DNA of 40,253 nucleotides from Actinomycetota bacterium. Its GTDB lineage: Bacteria; Actinomycetota; Acidimicrobiia; Acidimicrobiales; Ilumatobacteraceae. Shown here one piece after another: positions 8,134 through 16,600 of the stretch (the stretch's first letter is position 1; each line of letters opens with the position of its first letter). Below the pieces are notes generated by a model that worked only from the letters and a program-made list of their open reading frames with translations, searched no databases and had not been told where the DNA came from. The stretch is from assembly GCA_963169665.1 (NCBI GenBank), contig CAUJET010000110.1, positions 1-40,253 on the forward strand, given 5' to 3'. The translations under genes were made by a program, and so were the position numbers.

Positions 8134-8838
8134 CGCTGCCGTCGTGCCGCGCTCGTCGACCACCCAGATGTCGGTGCCCGCGTCGCGCACGCTGTGCACC
8201 ACGGTCGCCGGGCCGCGGGCGAGGCCGGCACGGAATTCGATCGTGGCCGAGATCGGCTCGCGCGGCAGACCGCGCATGGCGAGCACCTCCTCCACGGCCG
8301 ACCAGTAGCGGGCGTTGTTCACGTGGCCGATGAGGTCGAGATCGGATCGCCGGACCTGCCAGGCGAACCGGTCGTCCTGCGGGCCCGGCTCCGGTGGCTC
8401 GCCGTGCTCGAGGCGGACGCGCACCTTCGTGTTCGTGATCGTGGCGCCGTACACGGCGGTGAAGTTCGCAGGGAGTGCGGTGGGTGCTCCGGTGGTCGGA
8501 TCGACGTTCACCCACACGGCCACCGCGGTGACGCCCACGACGCCGTCGACGGTGAGCGTGGTCGTGCGCTCCGCCCAGCGGGGCCCGACGCCGGAGCACC
8601 AGGTGCCGACCGTCAGCACCTCGCGGTGGCGCGGCAACCGGTCACAGCGGAGCTCGAGGCGCCGCACCACCCACGTGGTGCCGGCGAAGCCGTTGTGGTC
8701 GGAGTGGTCGGCCGCGGCGTCCTGCACGAACCCGGTGATCGCGTCGAGCCAGGCCCGACCGTCCGGGTCGACGTCGCCGAGTCGCACCCGACGTGTGTCG
8801 GTCCAGATCGCGACCGTGTCGGCCGAGGTGTCGTGCAC
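8110..8838 (-). CDS. acyl-ACP/acyl-CoA thioesterase-like double hotdog protein
   Basis: A 242-residue protein with two hotdog halves. The first has LGDVDPDGRAWLDAITGFVQ and WVVRRLELRCDRLPRHRE; the second has RRSDLDLIGHVNNARYW, the HVNNxxYW motif of acyl thioesterases and FAT-type acyl-ACP thioesterases. It probably hydrolyses a fatty acyl or aryl acyl thioester in the cytoplasm. It lies 30 bp downstream of a Rieske oxygenase in the same direction and could share its transcript. The stop is set within a 14-bp tandem repeat. Confidence 0.75.
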   Translation of the reverse strand: MHDTSADTVAIWTDTRRVRLGDVDPDGRAWLDAITGFVQDAAADHSDHNGFAGTTWVVRRLELRCDRLPRHREVLTVGTWCSGVGPRWAERTTTLTVDGVVGVTAVAVWVNVDPTTGAPTALPANFTAVYGATITNTKVRVRLEHGEPPEPGPQDDRFAWQVRRSDLDLIGHVNNARYWSAVEEVLAMRGLPREPISATIEFRAGLARGPATVVHSVRDAGTDIWVVDERGTTAASIRIAST

Positions 8839-8868
8839 GGTGAGGAGTCGTTCGTGACCGGACGACGG

Positions 8869-10107
8869 TCAGTCGACCCAGTCGGCCAGCAGGTCCGGGA
8901 CGCGGAGGTGCTCGGGGATCGCGTCGTCGCCGAGCACGGCGGCGATGTTGCGGTCGATCGTCGCGTGGAAGTGCCAGATGCGACGTTCCTGGTAGTTGAG
9001 CGGAATGCCGCCGTGGGCCGCGGTCTCGACCGAACGCTGGATCGGCTCGAGGTTCTTGGTGTCCTCCTCCATCACGATCTCGAACGCGGGCAGGCGCTTG
9101 TCCCACGTCTCGTGGCGGACCGGTTCGACGCCAGCGGCAGGCCCGAGCCACACGCGCTCGAGTCGCGTGCGGTCGACGGCCTCCGGCCAGAACTGCAGGA
9201 TCGGGAACCCCACCTTGTCGAGCGGCGAGATGAGGTTGGGGAAGATGCCGTAGGCGGGGTTGTGGCTCTCGAACAGCGAGCCGAGGCCGTCGACGGCCGG
9301 CAGCCCGCGATGGCTGTCGCGACCCGCGGCCATGACCGCCTCCGACAGCGGCGTGTACATGCGCTGGTGCCCGTTGCGCACCAGGCTGATCGCCGCACCG
9401 GCGGGGCGCAGCACACCGGCGACCGTGGTCGGGTGGATGGTCTTGGCGTGGTACACCTCGAGGAAGCCCTCGGCCATGATCTTCCAGTTGCACGCGTGGG
9501 TGGTGTTGATGCGGGTGACCACGCGCAGGTCGGCGTGCACGAGCTCGTCGAGCTCGTCGGTGAGCGGGCCGAGCCAGTCGAGCAGCGGCTCGGCGTCCTG
9601 GTCGAGGTTGACGAACAGCAGCCCGCCCCAGGCCTCGCACCGCACCGACGTGAGCGCCCGCTCGTCGACCTGCAGGCCCACGAAGTCGCGCTCGTCGGGC
9701 ACGCGCACGAGCTGACCCGAGTGGTCGTAGCTCCACGAGTGGTACTGGCAGACCATGAGCCGGCAGGTGCCGCATTCGTCGCGCACCACGGGTGCGCCGC
9801 GGTGGCGGCAGGCGTTGAAGAACGCGCGCACCACGCCGTCGTCACCGCGCACCAGCACGAGCGGTCGGCCGACCACGTCCACGGTGCGATAGTCGCCAGC
9901 GCCCGGCAGTTCGCTGGCGTGCGCGACGAAGATCCAGTTCCGTCCGAACACGTGTCGGTGCTCGAGCTCCCACAGGCGCTGATCGGTGTACCGGCCGAGC
10001 GGCAGGTCGGGGAGCTTCGGGAAGTCGTCCGGGGGCGCCGTGCGAGCGAACTCGTACGCCGTCTGGGCGTTGATGCGGTCGATGAACGCCTGATCCATGC
10101 CTGTCAC
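8869..10107 (-). CDS. Rieske non-heme iron oxygenase, alpha subunit
   Basis: A 412-residue ring-hydroxylating-type oxygenase. The Rieske 2Fe-2S site is Cys100-x-His102 and Cys120-x2-His123. The mononuclear iron site follows NWKIMAEGF (207-215), with His220 and His225, and a later EEDTKNLEPIQRS segment. The bridging position is Glu217 (GFLEVYH) rather than the usual Asp, as in carnitine/choline-type monooxygenases such as CntA; the substrate is unknown. The GTG start overlaps the yaaA-like stop (GTGA), so it is coupled to that gene. No reductase gene is adjacent; the nearby ferredoxin is divergent. Confidence 0.85.
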   Translation of the reverse strand: MTGMDQAFIDRINAQTAYEFARTAPPDDFPKLPDLPLGRYTDQRLWELEHRHVFGRNWIFVAHASELPGAGDYRTVDVVGRPLVLVRGDDGVVRAFFNACRHRGAPVVRDECGTCRLMVCQYHSWSYDHSGQLVRVPDERDFVGLQVDERALTSVRCEAWGGLLFVNLDQDAEPLLDWLGPLTDELDELVHADLRVVTRINTTHACNWKIMAEGFLEVYHAKTIHPTTVAGVLRPAGAAISLVRNGHQRMYTPLSEAVMAAGRDSHRGLPAVDGLGSLFESHNPAYGIFPNLISPLDKVGFPILQFWPEAVDRTRLERVWLGPAAGVEPVRHETWDKRLPAFEIVMEEDTKNLEPIQRSVETAAHGGIPLNYQERRIWHFHATIDRNIAAVLGDDAIPEHLRVPDLLADWVD

Positions 10108-10868
10108 AGTGCCACGACGACGATGGCGAATCGATCATCGGACCAGGTCGCGAGGGCGTCCTCCGGATGGCCGTCGAAGGTGAGCACGTGCCTCGCGAGT
10201 CGACCTTTCGCAGCCTTGGCGTCGTGGCCCACCACTTTCGCGGTGCCGGACGCTCCGGCAGCGCCCGCCGAGGTTGCGCCGCGCTCGACGAAGGAGACGG
10301 ACACCCCGCGCACCTTGTCGGGCACCCATGCGGCCCGGTGTTCGTTGGGGAGCACGTCGATCACGAACCGGCGTCTCGCCCAGGTGTTGATCGCCGCCGA
10401 CACCGCCGGCCGCCACCAGGTCGACAGCTTCCCCATCGGGGCGAGTGAGGCGCCCATCTTCAGGCGGTAGTCGGGGATGCGGTCGTCGACGCCGACCGCG
10501 CCCAGCAGTCCCGACACGACGGCGATCGAGGCGCCGGCCCGCTTGCGGTGCTCGGGCGACATCGAGGCCAGGTCGAGGTGGTCCCACACCACGCCGGTGT
10601 AACGCTCGGCGGCGCGCACCACGGGCCCGCCGAGCAGCGACCTGTTGACCGACTGGGCTCGGGTCAGGTGCGCACCGCCGACGCCGAGCAGCTTCTCGTC
10701 GCCGCCGCCGACCTCGGCGAGGGCGCGCGCCACCTGCTCACGGCGCTCGGCGAGCCCGGCGAACGCGGCGACCTTGCCGCTCGCCGGGTCCCAGTGCCCA
10801 CGCCCGCCCTGCGCCTTGCCCTCCGATGGAGGGAGCAGGAGAGACAGTGAGACGTTCTTCTTCGACAT
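10104..10868 (-). CDS. yaaA: YaaA/UPF0246-family peroxide stress protein
   Basis: A 254-residue cytoplasmic protein with the family signatures LLPPSEGK (about residues 10-17) and PDYRLKMG (about 140). In E. coli YaaA lowers free iron and protects DNA and protein from peroxide; similar folds have DNA-binding ability. Here it heads a transcript with a Rieske oxygenase, to which it is coupled by a 4-nt overlap, so protection from iron or reactive oxygen by-products would be sensible, though that link is inference. It is divergent from the ferredoxin gene with 29 bp between starts. Confidence 0.8.
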   Translation of the reverse strand: MSKKNVSLSLLLPPSEGKAQGGRGHWDPASGKVAAFAGLAERREQVARALAEVGGGDEKLLGVGGAHLTRAQSVNRSLLGGPVVRAAERYTGVVWDHLDLASMSPEHRKRAGASIAVVSGLLGAVGVDDRIPDYRLKMGASLAPMGKLSTWWRPAVSAAINTWARRRFVIDVLPNEHRAAWVPDKVRGVSVSFVERGATSAGAAGASGTAKVVGHDAKAAKGRLARHVLTFDGHPEDALATWSDDRFAIVVVAL

Positions 10869-10883
10869 GTCTCAACTTTCGCT

Positions 10884-10889
10884 TAGAGT
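10884..10889 (+). promoter_or_regulatory. -10 element, leaderless start of the ferredoxin-P450 operon
   Basis: TAGAGT ends 8 nt before ATG 10898. A TTCGAC -35-like box sits at 10861-10866 with a 17-bp spacer, inside the first codons of the divergent gene. No Shine-Dalgarno precedes the ATG. Confidence 0.6.
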
Positions 10890-10897
10890 GACCGCTC

Positions 10898-11092
10898 ATG
10901 CGCATTCAGATCGACAGTGACAAGTGCCAGGGGCACAACCGTTGCTATGCCTTGGCTCCCGAACTCTTCGACGTCGACGACTATGGCTCGGCGCTGGTGC
11001 TCAACGAGGGCATCGTGCCCGCCGAGCTCGAGGACAAGGCGCGTCTCGCGATCGCCAACTGCCCCGAGTTCGCGATCTCCGAAGCCGACTGA
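10898..11092 (+). CDS. 3Fe-4S ferredoxin, P450 redox partner
   Basis: A 64-residue ferredoxin. Cluster ligands are Cys10, Cys16 and Cys55-Pro; the position that would hold a fourth ligand is His13 (CxxHxxC), the pattern of 3Fe-4S ferredoxins that serve cytochromes P450 in actinobacteria. It is followed by a P450 gene on the same strand, so it very likely passes electrons to that enzyme. No ferredoxin reductase is in the window. Confidence 0.9.
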   Translation: MRIQIDSDKCQGHNRCYALAPELFDVDDYGSALVLNEGIVPAELEDKARLAIANCPEFAISEAD

Positions 11093-11154
11093 CCCGTCCC
11101 ACCCGGACGATCGGTCCGGCCTCCGCCATGCCCCGACCCCCCCAGGAGCACCTC

Positions 11155-12417
11155 GTGAGCGACACGATCCCTCAGGTCCCGCACGACCCCGAAGCGAGCA
11201 TGTACGGCCCGGTCACCGACTGGGCCACCGACTTCGATCATGCCGACCCCGACTACAACCGGCACGCGCACGAGATCTGGGCCGATCTCCGCGAGACGTG
11301 CCCGGTGGCGCACACCGATCGGTACGGCGGCACGTGGCTACCCGTCACGCACGCTGACGTCACCCGCATCGCCTACGACACCGAGCACTTCACGTCGCGC
11401 TCGGTCGTGGTGAGCACCGGCGAGCAGATCGCCGAGGCGCCGATCGGTGGAGCCCCGCCGATCACCAGCGACCCGCCGTTCCATCACCACGCCCGCCGCC
11501 TGCTGCTCCCACCCTTCGCGCCGAAGAAGATCGACCCGTGGGAGGACGACGTCCGCTCGCTGTGCCACGAGCTCATCGACGCGATGCTGGACGGGACGGC
11601 CGGCGACGCCGACCTCACGGTCGATGCCGCCGTCCAGTACGCCCAGCACATCCCGGTCAACGTGATCGCCCGGATGCTCGGCTTTCCGCTGGAGGACGCT
11701 GATCTGTTCCGCGGCTTCGTGCACGACGTCCTCGAGGGCGTGAACCACGATCCGGCGGTCCGCATGGCTGCGTTCGAGCGACTCGACGCGTACCTCGACG
11801 TGCAGATCCAGGACCACGTCGACAACCCCCGTGACGACCTCACCACGTTCCTGATGCAGTCGACGATCTTCGACCAGCCGCTGTCGCACGAGCACGTGCG
11901 CGGCAGCATCGTGCTGTTGCTGCTCGCCGGCATCGACACGACGTGGAGCGCGATCGGGTCGAGCATCTGGCACCTCGCCGGCACGCCGAGCGACGTGGGG
12001 CGGCTGCAGGCCGAGCCCGAGCTGTGGCCCACCGCGATCGAGGAGTTCCTCCGCGCCTACGCGCCCGTCACGATGGCCCGCATGGTGGCCCAGGACCACG
12101 ATTTCAACGGCTGCCCGATGAAGAAGGACGAGTGGGTGCTGCTGCCGTTCCCGGCGGCCAACCTCGACCCGGCCGAGTTCGACCGTGCCGACGAGGTGCA
12201 CATCGACCGCGAGGTCAACCGGCATGCGGCCTTCGGTCTCGGCATCCACCGTTGCCTCGGCTCCAACCTCGCCCGGCTCGAACTGCGCATCGCGGTCGAA
12301 ACCTTCGTCGAACGATTCCCCGAGTTCGAGCTCGCCGACCCGGCCGCCGTTCGCTGGAGCGTCGGTCAGATCCGTGGACCGCGCGAGCTGCCGATCAGGG
12401 TGCTGCGCCGGGCCTGA
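11155..12417 (+). CDS. cytochrome P450
   Basis: A 420-residue soluble bacterial P450. It shows the I-helix oxygen-activation motif AGIDTT, the K-helix EEFLR, and the heme loop FGLGIHRCLG with Cys367 as thiolate ligand. The GTG at 11155 is chosen because AGGAG (11143-11147) lies 7 nt upstream; an ATG at 11128 would add nine residues without a ribosome binding site. It is downstream of its ferredoxin by 62 bp. The substrate cannot be predicted. The last 23 bp overlap the convergent CLC gene. Confidence 0.9.
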   Translation: MSDTIPQVPHDPEASMYGPVTDWATDFDHADPDYNRHAHEIWADLRETCPVAHTDRYGGTWLPVTHADVTRIAYDTEHFTSRSVVVSTGEQIAEAPIGGAPPITSDPPFHHHARRLLLPPFAPKKIDPWEDDVRSLCHELIDAMLDGTAGDADLTVDAAVQYAQHIPVNVIARMLGFPLEDADLFRGFVHDVLEGVNHDPAVRMAAFERLDAYLDVQIQDHVDNPRDDLTTFLMQSTIFDQPLSHEHVRGSIVLLLLAGIDTTWSAIGSSIWHLAGTPSDVGRLQAEPELWPTAIEEFLRAYAPVTMARMVAQDHDFNGCPMKKDEWVLLPFPAANLDPAEFDRADEVHIDREVNRHAAFGLGIHRCLGSNLARLELRIAVETFVERFPEFELADPAAVRWSVGQIRGPRELPIRVLRRA

Positions 12418-13621
12418 CGGCCGTCGTCCCCTCGGCGGCCACCATGGCCGCAGCCGGGTGGGCGTAGATGCTGTCGCCTCGTGAGACCGCCCGAGCCGCG
12501 AGGCACACCACCAACGCCGGCACCATCGCGTGCACGCCGAACAGCTCGCCCGCCATCACGGTGCACGCGAGCGGCACGTGCGCGGCGGCACCGAACACGG
12601 CGACCAGCCCGAGCGCCGACATCGCCGGCTGTGGTAACCCGAGCGGATCGGCGACGACCGAACCCAGGCAGGCGCCGATCACGAACAGCGGGGTGACCTC
12701 GCCACCGACGAAGCCGGTGCCGAGCGCGACCACCGTGAACACGAACTTCAGGATCGGGTCGTACCAGTCGCGAGGGACGCCCTCGAGCGCCGTGTCGAGC
12801 AGTGGCAGCGACAAGCCGAGGTAGTCGCGGCCGACCAGCATCATCAGTCCGAGCGTGACGACGCCGCCGATCACCGGTCGCAACGGTGCCCACGGGATGG
12901 CGGTGGCCATCGTGCGCTTGGTGAACGGGACCGCCGCCGCGAACCAGCGGGCCGCCACGCCGAACGAGAGGCCGGCGATGGCGAGCAGCAGGAACGTGTC
13001 GAACCCGAACGGCACCTGTACCGAGGCCCGATCGGCGTGATCGTGACCGAGGCCGACGACCACGAGGTGGCCGACGAGTGCGGCCGGGACCGAGGCGGCG
13101 AGCGCCGACCAGGTGCGTCGGCGGGCGATCTCCATCGCGAACACCACGCCGGCGAACGGCACACCGAACACGGCCCCGAAACCGCCGGCCAACGCGGCCC
13201 GTGCGAGCACGGCACGGTGATGGTGGTCGAGGCGCCCGACCCGGGCGGCGGCGTCGGTGAGCGACGACGACATCTGCACCGCCGTGCCCTCACGGCCGAT
13301 GGAGGCGCCGAACAGGTGGCCGAGCAGGGTGCCGGCGAGCACCATCGGCGCCATCCGGGCCGGGGTGCCACGCGTGTACGCATGCGCCTCGCTGACGGCG
13401 AGGGCGGTGCCACCGGCCGCGCGGCCGCCGAACCAGTGGTACGCGAGCCCGATGACGAGGCCGCCGAGGGGCAGCCACCACACGAGCCGGCCGTGCTGGA
13501 GGCGCTCGTCGGTGACGGCGTCGAGCAGTTCGAGGAACACGAACGATGCCAGGCCGGCGAGCACGCCGGACACCGCGCCGAGGAGTACGAACCGGAGGGT
13601 GCCGACGACGTGGTGCCGCAC
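12395..13621 (-). CDS. CLC-type anion/proton antiporter, probably fluoride-specific class
   Basis: A 408-residue polytopic membrane protein of the CLC family. GREGTAVQM (residues 109-117) carries the gating Glu111; GGEVTPLFVIGACLG (306-320) and GGTALAVSEAH (70-80, in place of the chloride motif GSGIP) are the patterns I associate with the CLC-F fluoride/proton antiporters rather than chloride CLCs. That subclass call is inference from motif memory. It follows pcrA with a 3-nt gap and so is probably co-transcribed. I see no fluoride riboswitch, nor room for one. The 3' end overlaps the P450 gene by 23 bp. Confidence 0.8.
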   Translation of the reverse strand: MRHHVVGTLRFVLLGAVSGVLAGLASFVFLELLDAVTDERLQHGRLVWWLPLGGLVIGLAYHWFGGRAAGGTALAVSEAHAYTRGTPARMAPMVLAGTLLGHLFGASIGREGTAVQMSSSLTDAAARVGRLDHHHRAVLARAALAGGFGAVFGVPFAGVVFAMEIARRRTWSALAASVPAALVGHLVVVGLGHDHADRASVQVPFGFDTFLLLAIAGLSFGVAARWFAAAVPFTKRTMATAIPWAPLRPVIGGVVTLGLMMLVGRDYLGLSLPLLDTALEGVPRDWYDPILKFVFTVVALGTGFVGGEVTPLFVIGACLGSVVADPLGLPQPAMSALGLVAVFGAAAHVPLACTVMAGELFGVHAMVPALVVCLAARAVSRGDSIYAHPAAAMVAAEGTTAVRPGAAP

Positions 13622-13624
13622 GGG

Positions 13625-16600
13625 TCAGAGCTTCTTCAGTGGTGCCCAGGCGAGCGACAGGTGCTTGGTGCCGACGCCCGGGAACCGGACGGTGGCCTCG
13701 GCTCGGTCGCCCTCGCCACGCACCTCGAGGATGATCCCCTCGCCGAAGGTGGGGTGCTCGACGTCGTCGCCGATCTTCAGGCCCAGGGACTCGGCGCCCG
13801 ACTGCACCGGCTGGTTGCGACCGGCACGCAGCGCCGCCTCGACGACCCGCTCGCGGTGTGCCTCGGACGCGTCCTCGTCGGGGTCGAACGACGACAGCGG
13901 ACTGCGGCGCTTGTACTCGGGTGCCTGGCCGTAGCTGCGGTCGCGGTCCCGGTCGCGGTAGCTCTGGCGGCCGTAGCTGCTACGACCACCGCCGTTGCCC
14001 TTCACCTCGATGAGGTCGGGCGGGATCTCGTCGATGAACCGGCTCGGCGGGTTGTACTGGGTGCTGCCGAACAGGCTGCGGCTCCACGCATGGGTGAGGT
14101 GCAGCTTGCGCTGGGCACGGGTGATGCCCACGTACGCGAGGCGGCGCTCCTCCTCGAGTTCGGTCGGTTCGGTGAGCGCCCGTGTGTGCGGGAACACGCC
14201 CTCCTCCATGCCGAGCAGGAACACGTTCGGGAACTCGAGCCCCTTGGCGGAGTGCAGCGTCATCAGGACCACGCGGTTGTCCTCGTCGAGGTCGTCGGTG
14301 TCGGCCACCAACGCCACTTGCTCGAGGAACTCGTCGATGCGCGTGTACTCGCGGGCGCTGCCGACGAGCTCGCCGAGGTTCTCGAGGCGACCGTTCGACT
14401 CGACCGACGCCTCCGCTTCGAGCTCGGCCAGGTAGCCGCTCAGCTCGAGCGCGTTCTGGAGGACGTCGGCCGGCCCGGCCGCGGGCACGGCCTCGGGGTC
14501 GCCCTCGGCCGGTTCGACGACCATCTTCGCCAGGTCGTCGAGCAGCTGGACGAACCGGTCGACGCCGCGCAGGGCCGGGCCGCTCACGCCCGCGTCGCCC
14601 GCACGCCGCATCGCCTCGGTGAAGCTGATGCCGGCTGCTGCAGCGAGCGCATCGATCTTGGCGACGCTGGTGTCGCCGACGCCGCGCTTGGGCACGTTGA
14701 GCACCCGCTTGACGCTCACCTCGTCTGCCGGGTTCACGACCGCCTTCAGGTACGCCATCGCGTCCTTGATCTCGCGCCGGTCGTAGAAGCGGGTGCCGCC
14801 GACCACCTTGTACGGGATGCCGACGCGGATGAGCGACTCCTCGAGCACGCGGGCCTGCGCGTTGGTGCGGTAGAAGACCGCCACGTCGCGCCACTGCTGG
14901 AAGTCGTGGTCGTGCAGCGACTGGATGGAACGTGCCACCCACTGTCCCTCGTCGTGCTCGTCGTCGGCCTGGTAGCGCACGATCCGGTCGCCGGTGCCGA
15001 GCTCGCTCCACAGCCGCTTCTTGGTCTTCGACGCGTTGTTGGCGATGACCGCGTTCGCGGCGTCGAGGATCACCTGGGTGCTGCGGTAGTTCTGGTCGAG
15101 CACGATCGTGGTGAGGTCGGGGAACTTGTCCTCGAGCTCGTTGATGTTGCGAACATCCGCCCCGCGAAAGCCGTAGATCGAGTTGTGCACGAGGATGCCG
15201 TTGGCCACGTAGGTGTGCGTGCCGGCGACCTCGAGGTCGTACACGGGCCCCGAATGGTCGACGTGCTCGATCGCCGTGATCGCCTCGGGCACGAACCTGC
15301 CGTCGTGCTCGACGTAGACGCGCATGCCCGCCCGGGCATGGCTGATCGGCATGAGGTCGACGATGCCCCCGTCGATCGAGATCCGCCGTCGGAGCTGCAA
15401 CCCGCCCGCTGCGGCCGCCGCCTTCGCCAGTGCCACCGCCTCGCCGTAGCTCTTGCGGCTGGTCTCGAGTCGCTTGTTCGGTCCCTTGCCGACGCGCACG
15501 TTGAAACCGGAGCGCTCGAGACGCTCGGCGATGTCGGCCCGGTTCGAGGACCACTGGACCCGGTGGTATCCGGCACCCATGCGCTGATCGCTGAACATGG
15601 TGAGGTTGATCGTCTGACGGCGACGACCGTTCTGCGGCCGATGGTGCGGGAACTCCGGATGCAGGAGTTCGTCCTCCATCAGGCACTTCGCGGCCGTCGT
15701 CGTGTCGAGCGAGTCGTAGAGGCGCTCGATCATCCGATCGTCCATCGCCATGCCGGGCCGGCCGATCGCATGGAAGCAGGCAGTCGGCAATCCGTACTGC
15801 GCTGCGAACCACGACTCCCAGTACGCGGCTTCGGCGCGAGTGTCGACGACACGGAGGAGCCATGTGGCGTCCGCATGTTCCTGGTTGGAGCGCACGAAGT
15901 AGCCGAGCGCATCCTGCCGGAGGTGGCCTGATCGCACCGTCGTGGTGATGCCGACGCGGTAGCCGCGGTCGGCTCGGTGCATGAGGTAGACGAACCACTT
16001 GCCGGGCTCGGCGGTGATCTCCAACGGCATGATGTGCCAGGGCGTGGCCGCCAACCGGGCGCCGGAGGTCGTCGTGATCTGCACGAGTGGGCCGTGGTAC
16101 ACGCCGTCCTGACGATGGCGGACCTCGCCGACGACGACGTCGGTGTGACCGGCGGTGCCCGACACCAACGCACTCGGATCGATCGTCTGGATCTCGGCGC
16201 TGCCGGCGGCGGTCGACACGACGGTGCCCCACGGCAGGCACTGGTCTGAGTCACCGACCGCGGTGATCTCGCCGCTGTCCTTGGCGAGCAGGACCGCGAG
16301 CTCGTTCTGCGCCATGTTCGTGTCCTGGTACTCGTCGATCAGGATGTGGCGGAAGCGTTGCTGGTAGCTCTCGAGCACATCGGGGTGGTGGCGGAACAGC
16401 TCGACCGTCTTCATCAGCAGGTCGTCGAAGTCCATCGCTCCGGCGCGCTGCAGGCGGAGCTGGTACTCGCGGTACACGTCGGCGTGCTTGCGGTCGAAGA
16501 TGTTCGCCGCCTTCACCGCGGCGTCGTCGGGGGTGACGAGCTCGTTCTTGTAGAGGCTGATGAGGCCGTGGACACCGCGGGGTGTGAACCGCTTGGCGTC

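Noticed and set aside
8194..10470. A 758-codon open frame on the plus strand
   Set aside because: Antisense to the thioesterase, Rieske and yaaA-like genes, all of which have clear family motifs.
11128..11154. ATG 11128 as the P450 start
   Set aside because: It has no ribosome binding site, while the in-frame GTG at 11155 has AGGAG at proper spacing.
13622..13624. Fluoride riboswitch before the CLC gene
   Set aside because: Only 3 nt separate it from pcrA, and I saw no crcB-type pattern in the preceding coding sequence.
13037..15931. A 964-codon open frame on the plus strand
   Set aside because: It is the antisense shadow of pcrA and the CLC gene; the translation is low-complexity Val/Glu/Arg/His-rich text without domains, typical of GC-rich DNA.
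15182..16240. Recent horizontal arrival of the intein judged by base composition
   Set aside because: GC content and codon use look like the flanking helicase by eye, so there is no compositional sign of recent transfer.
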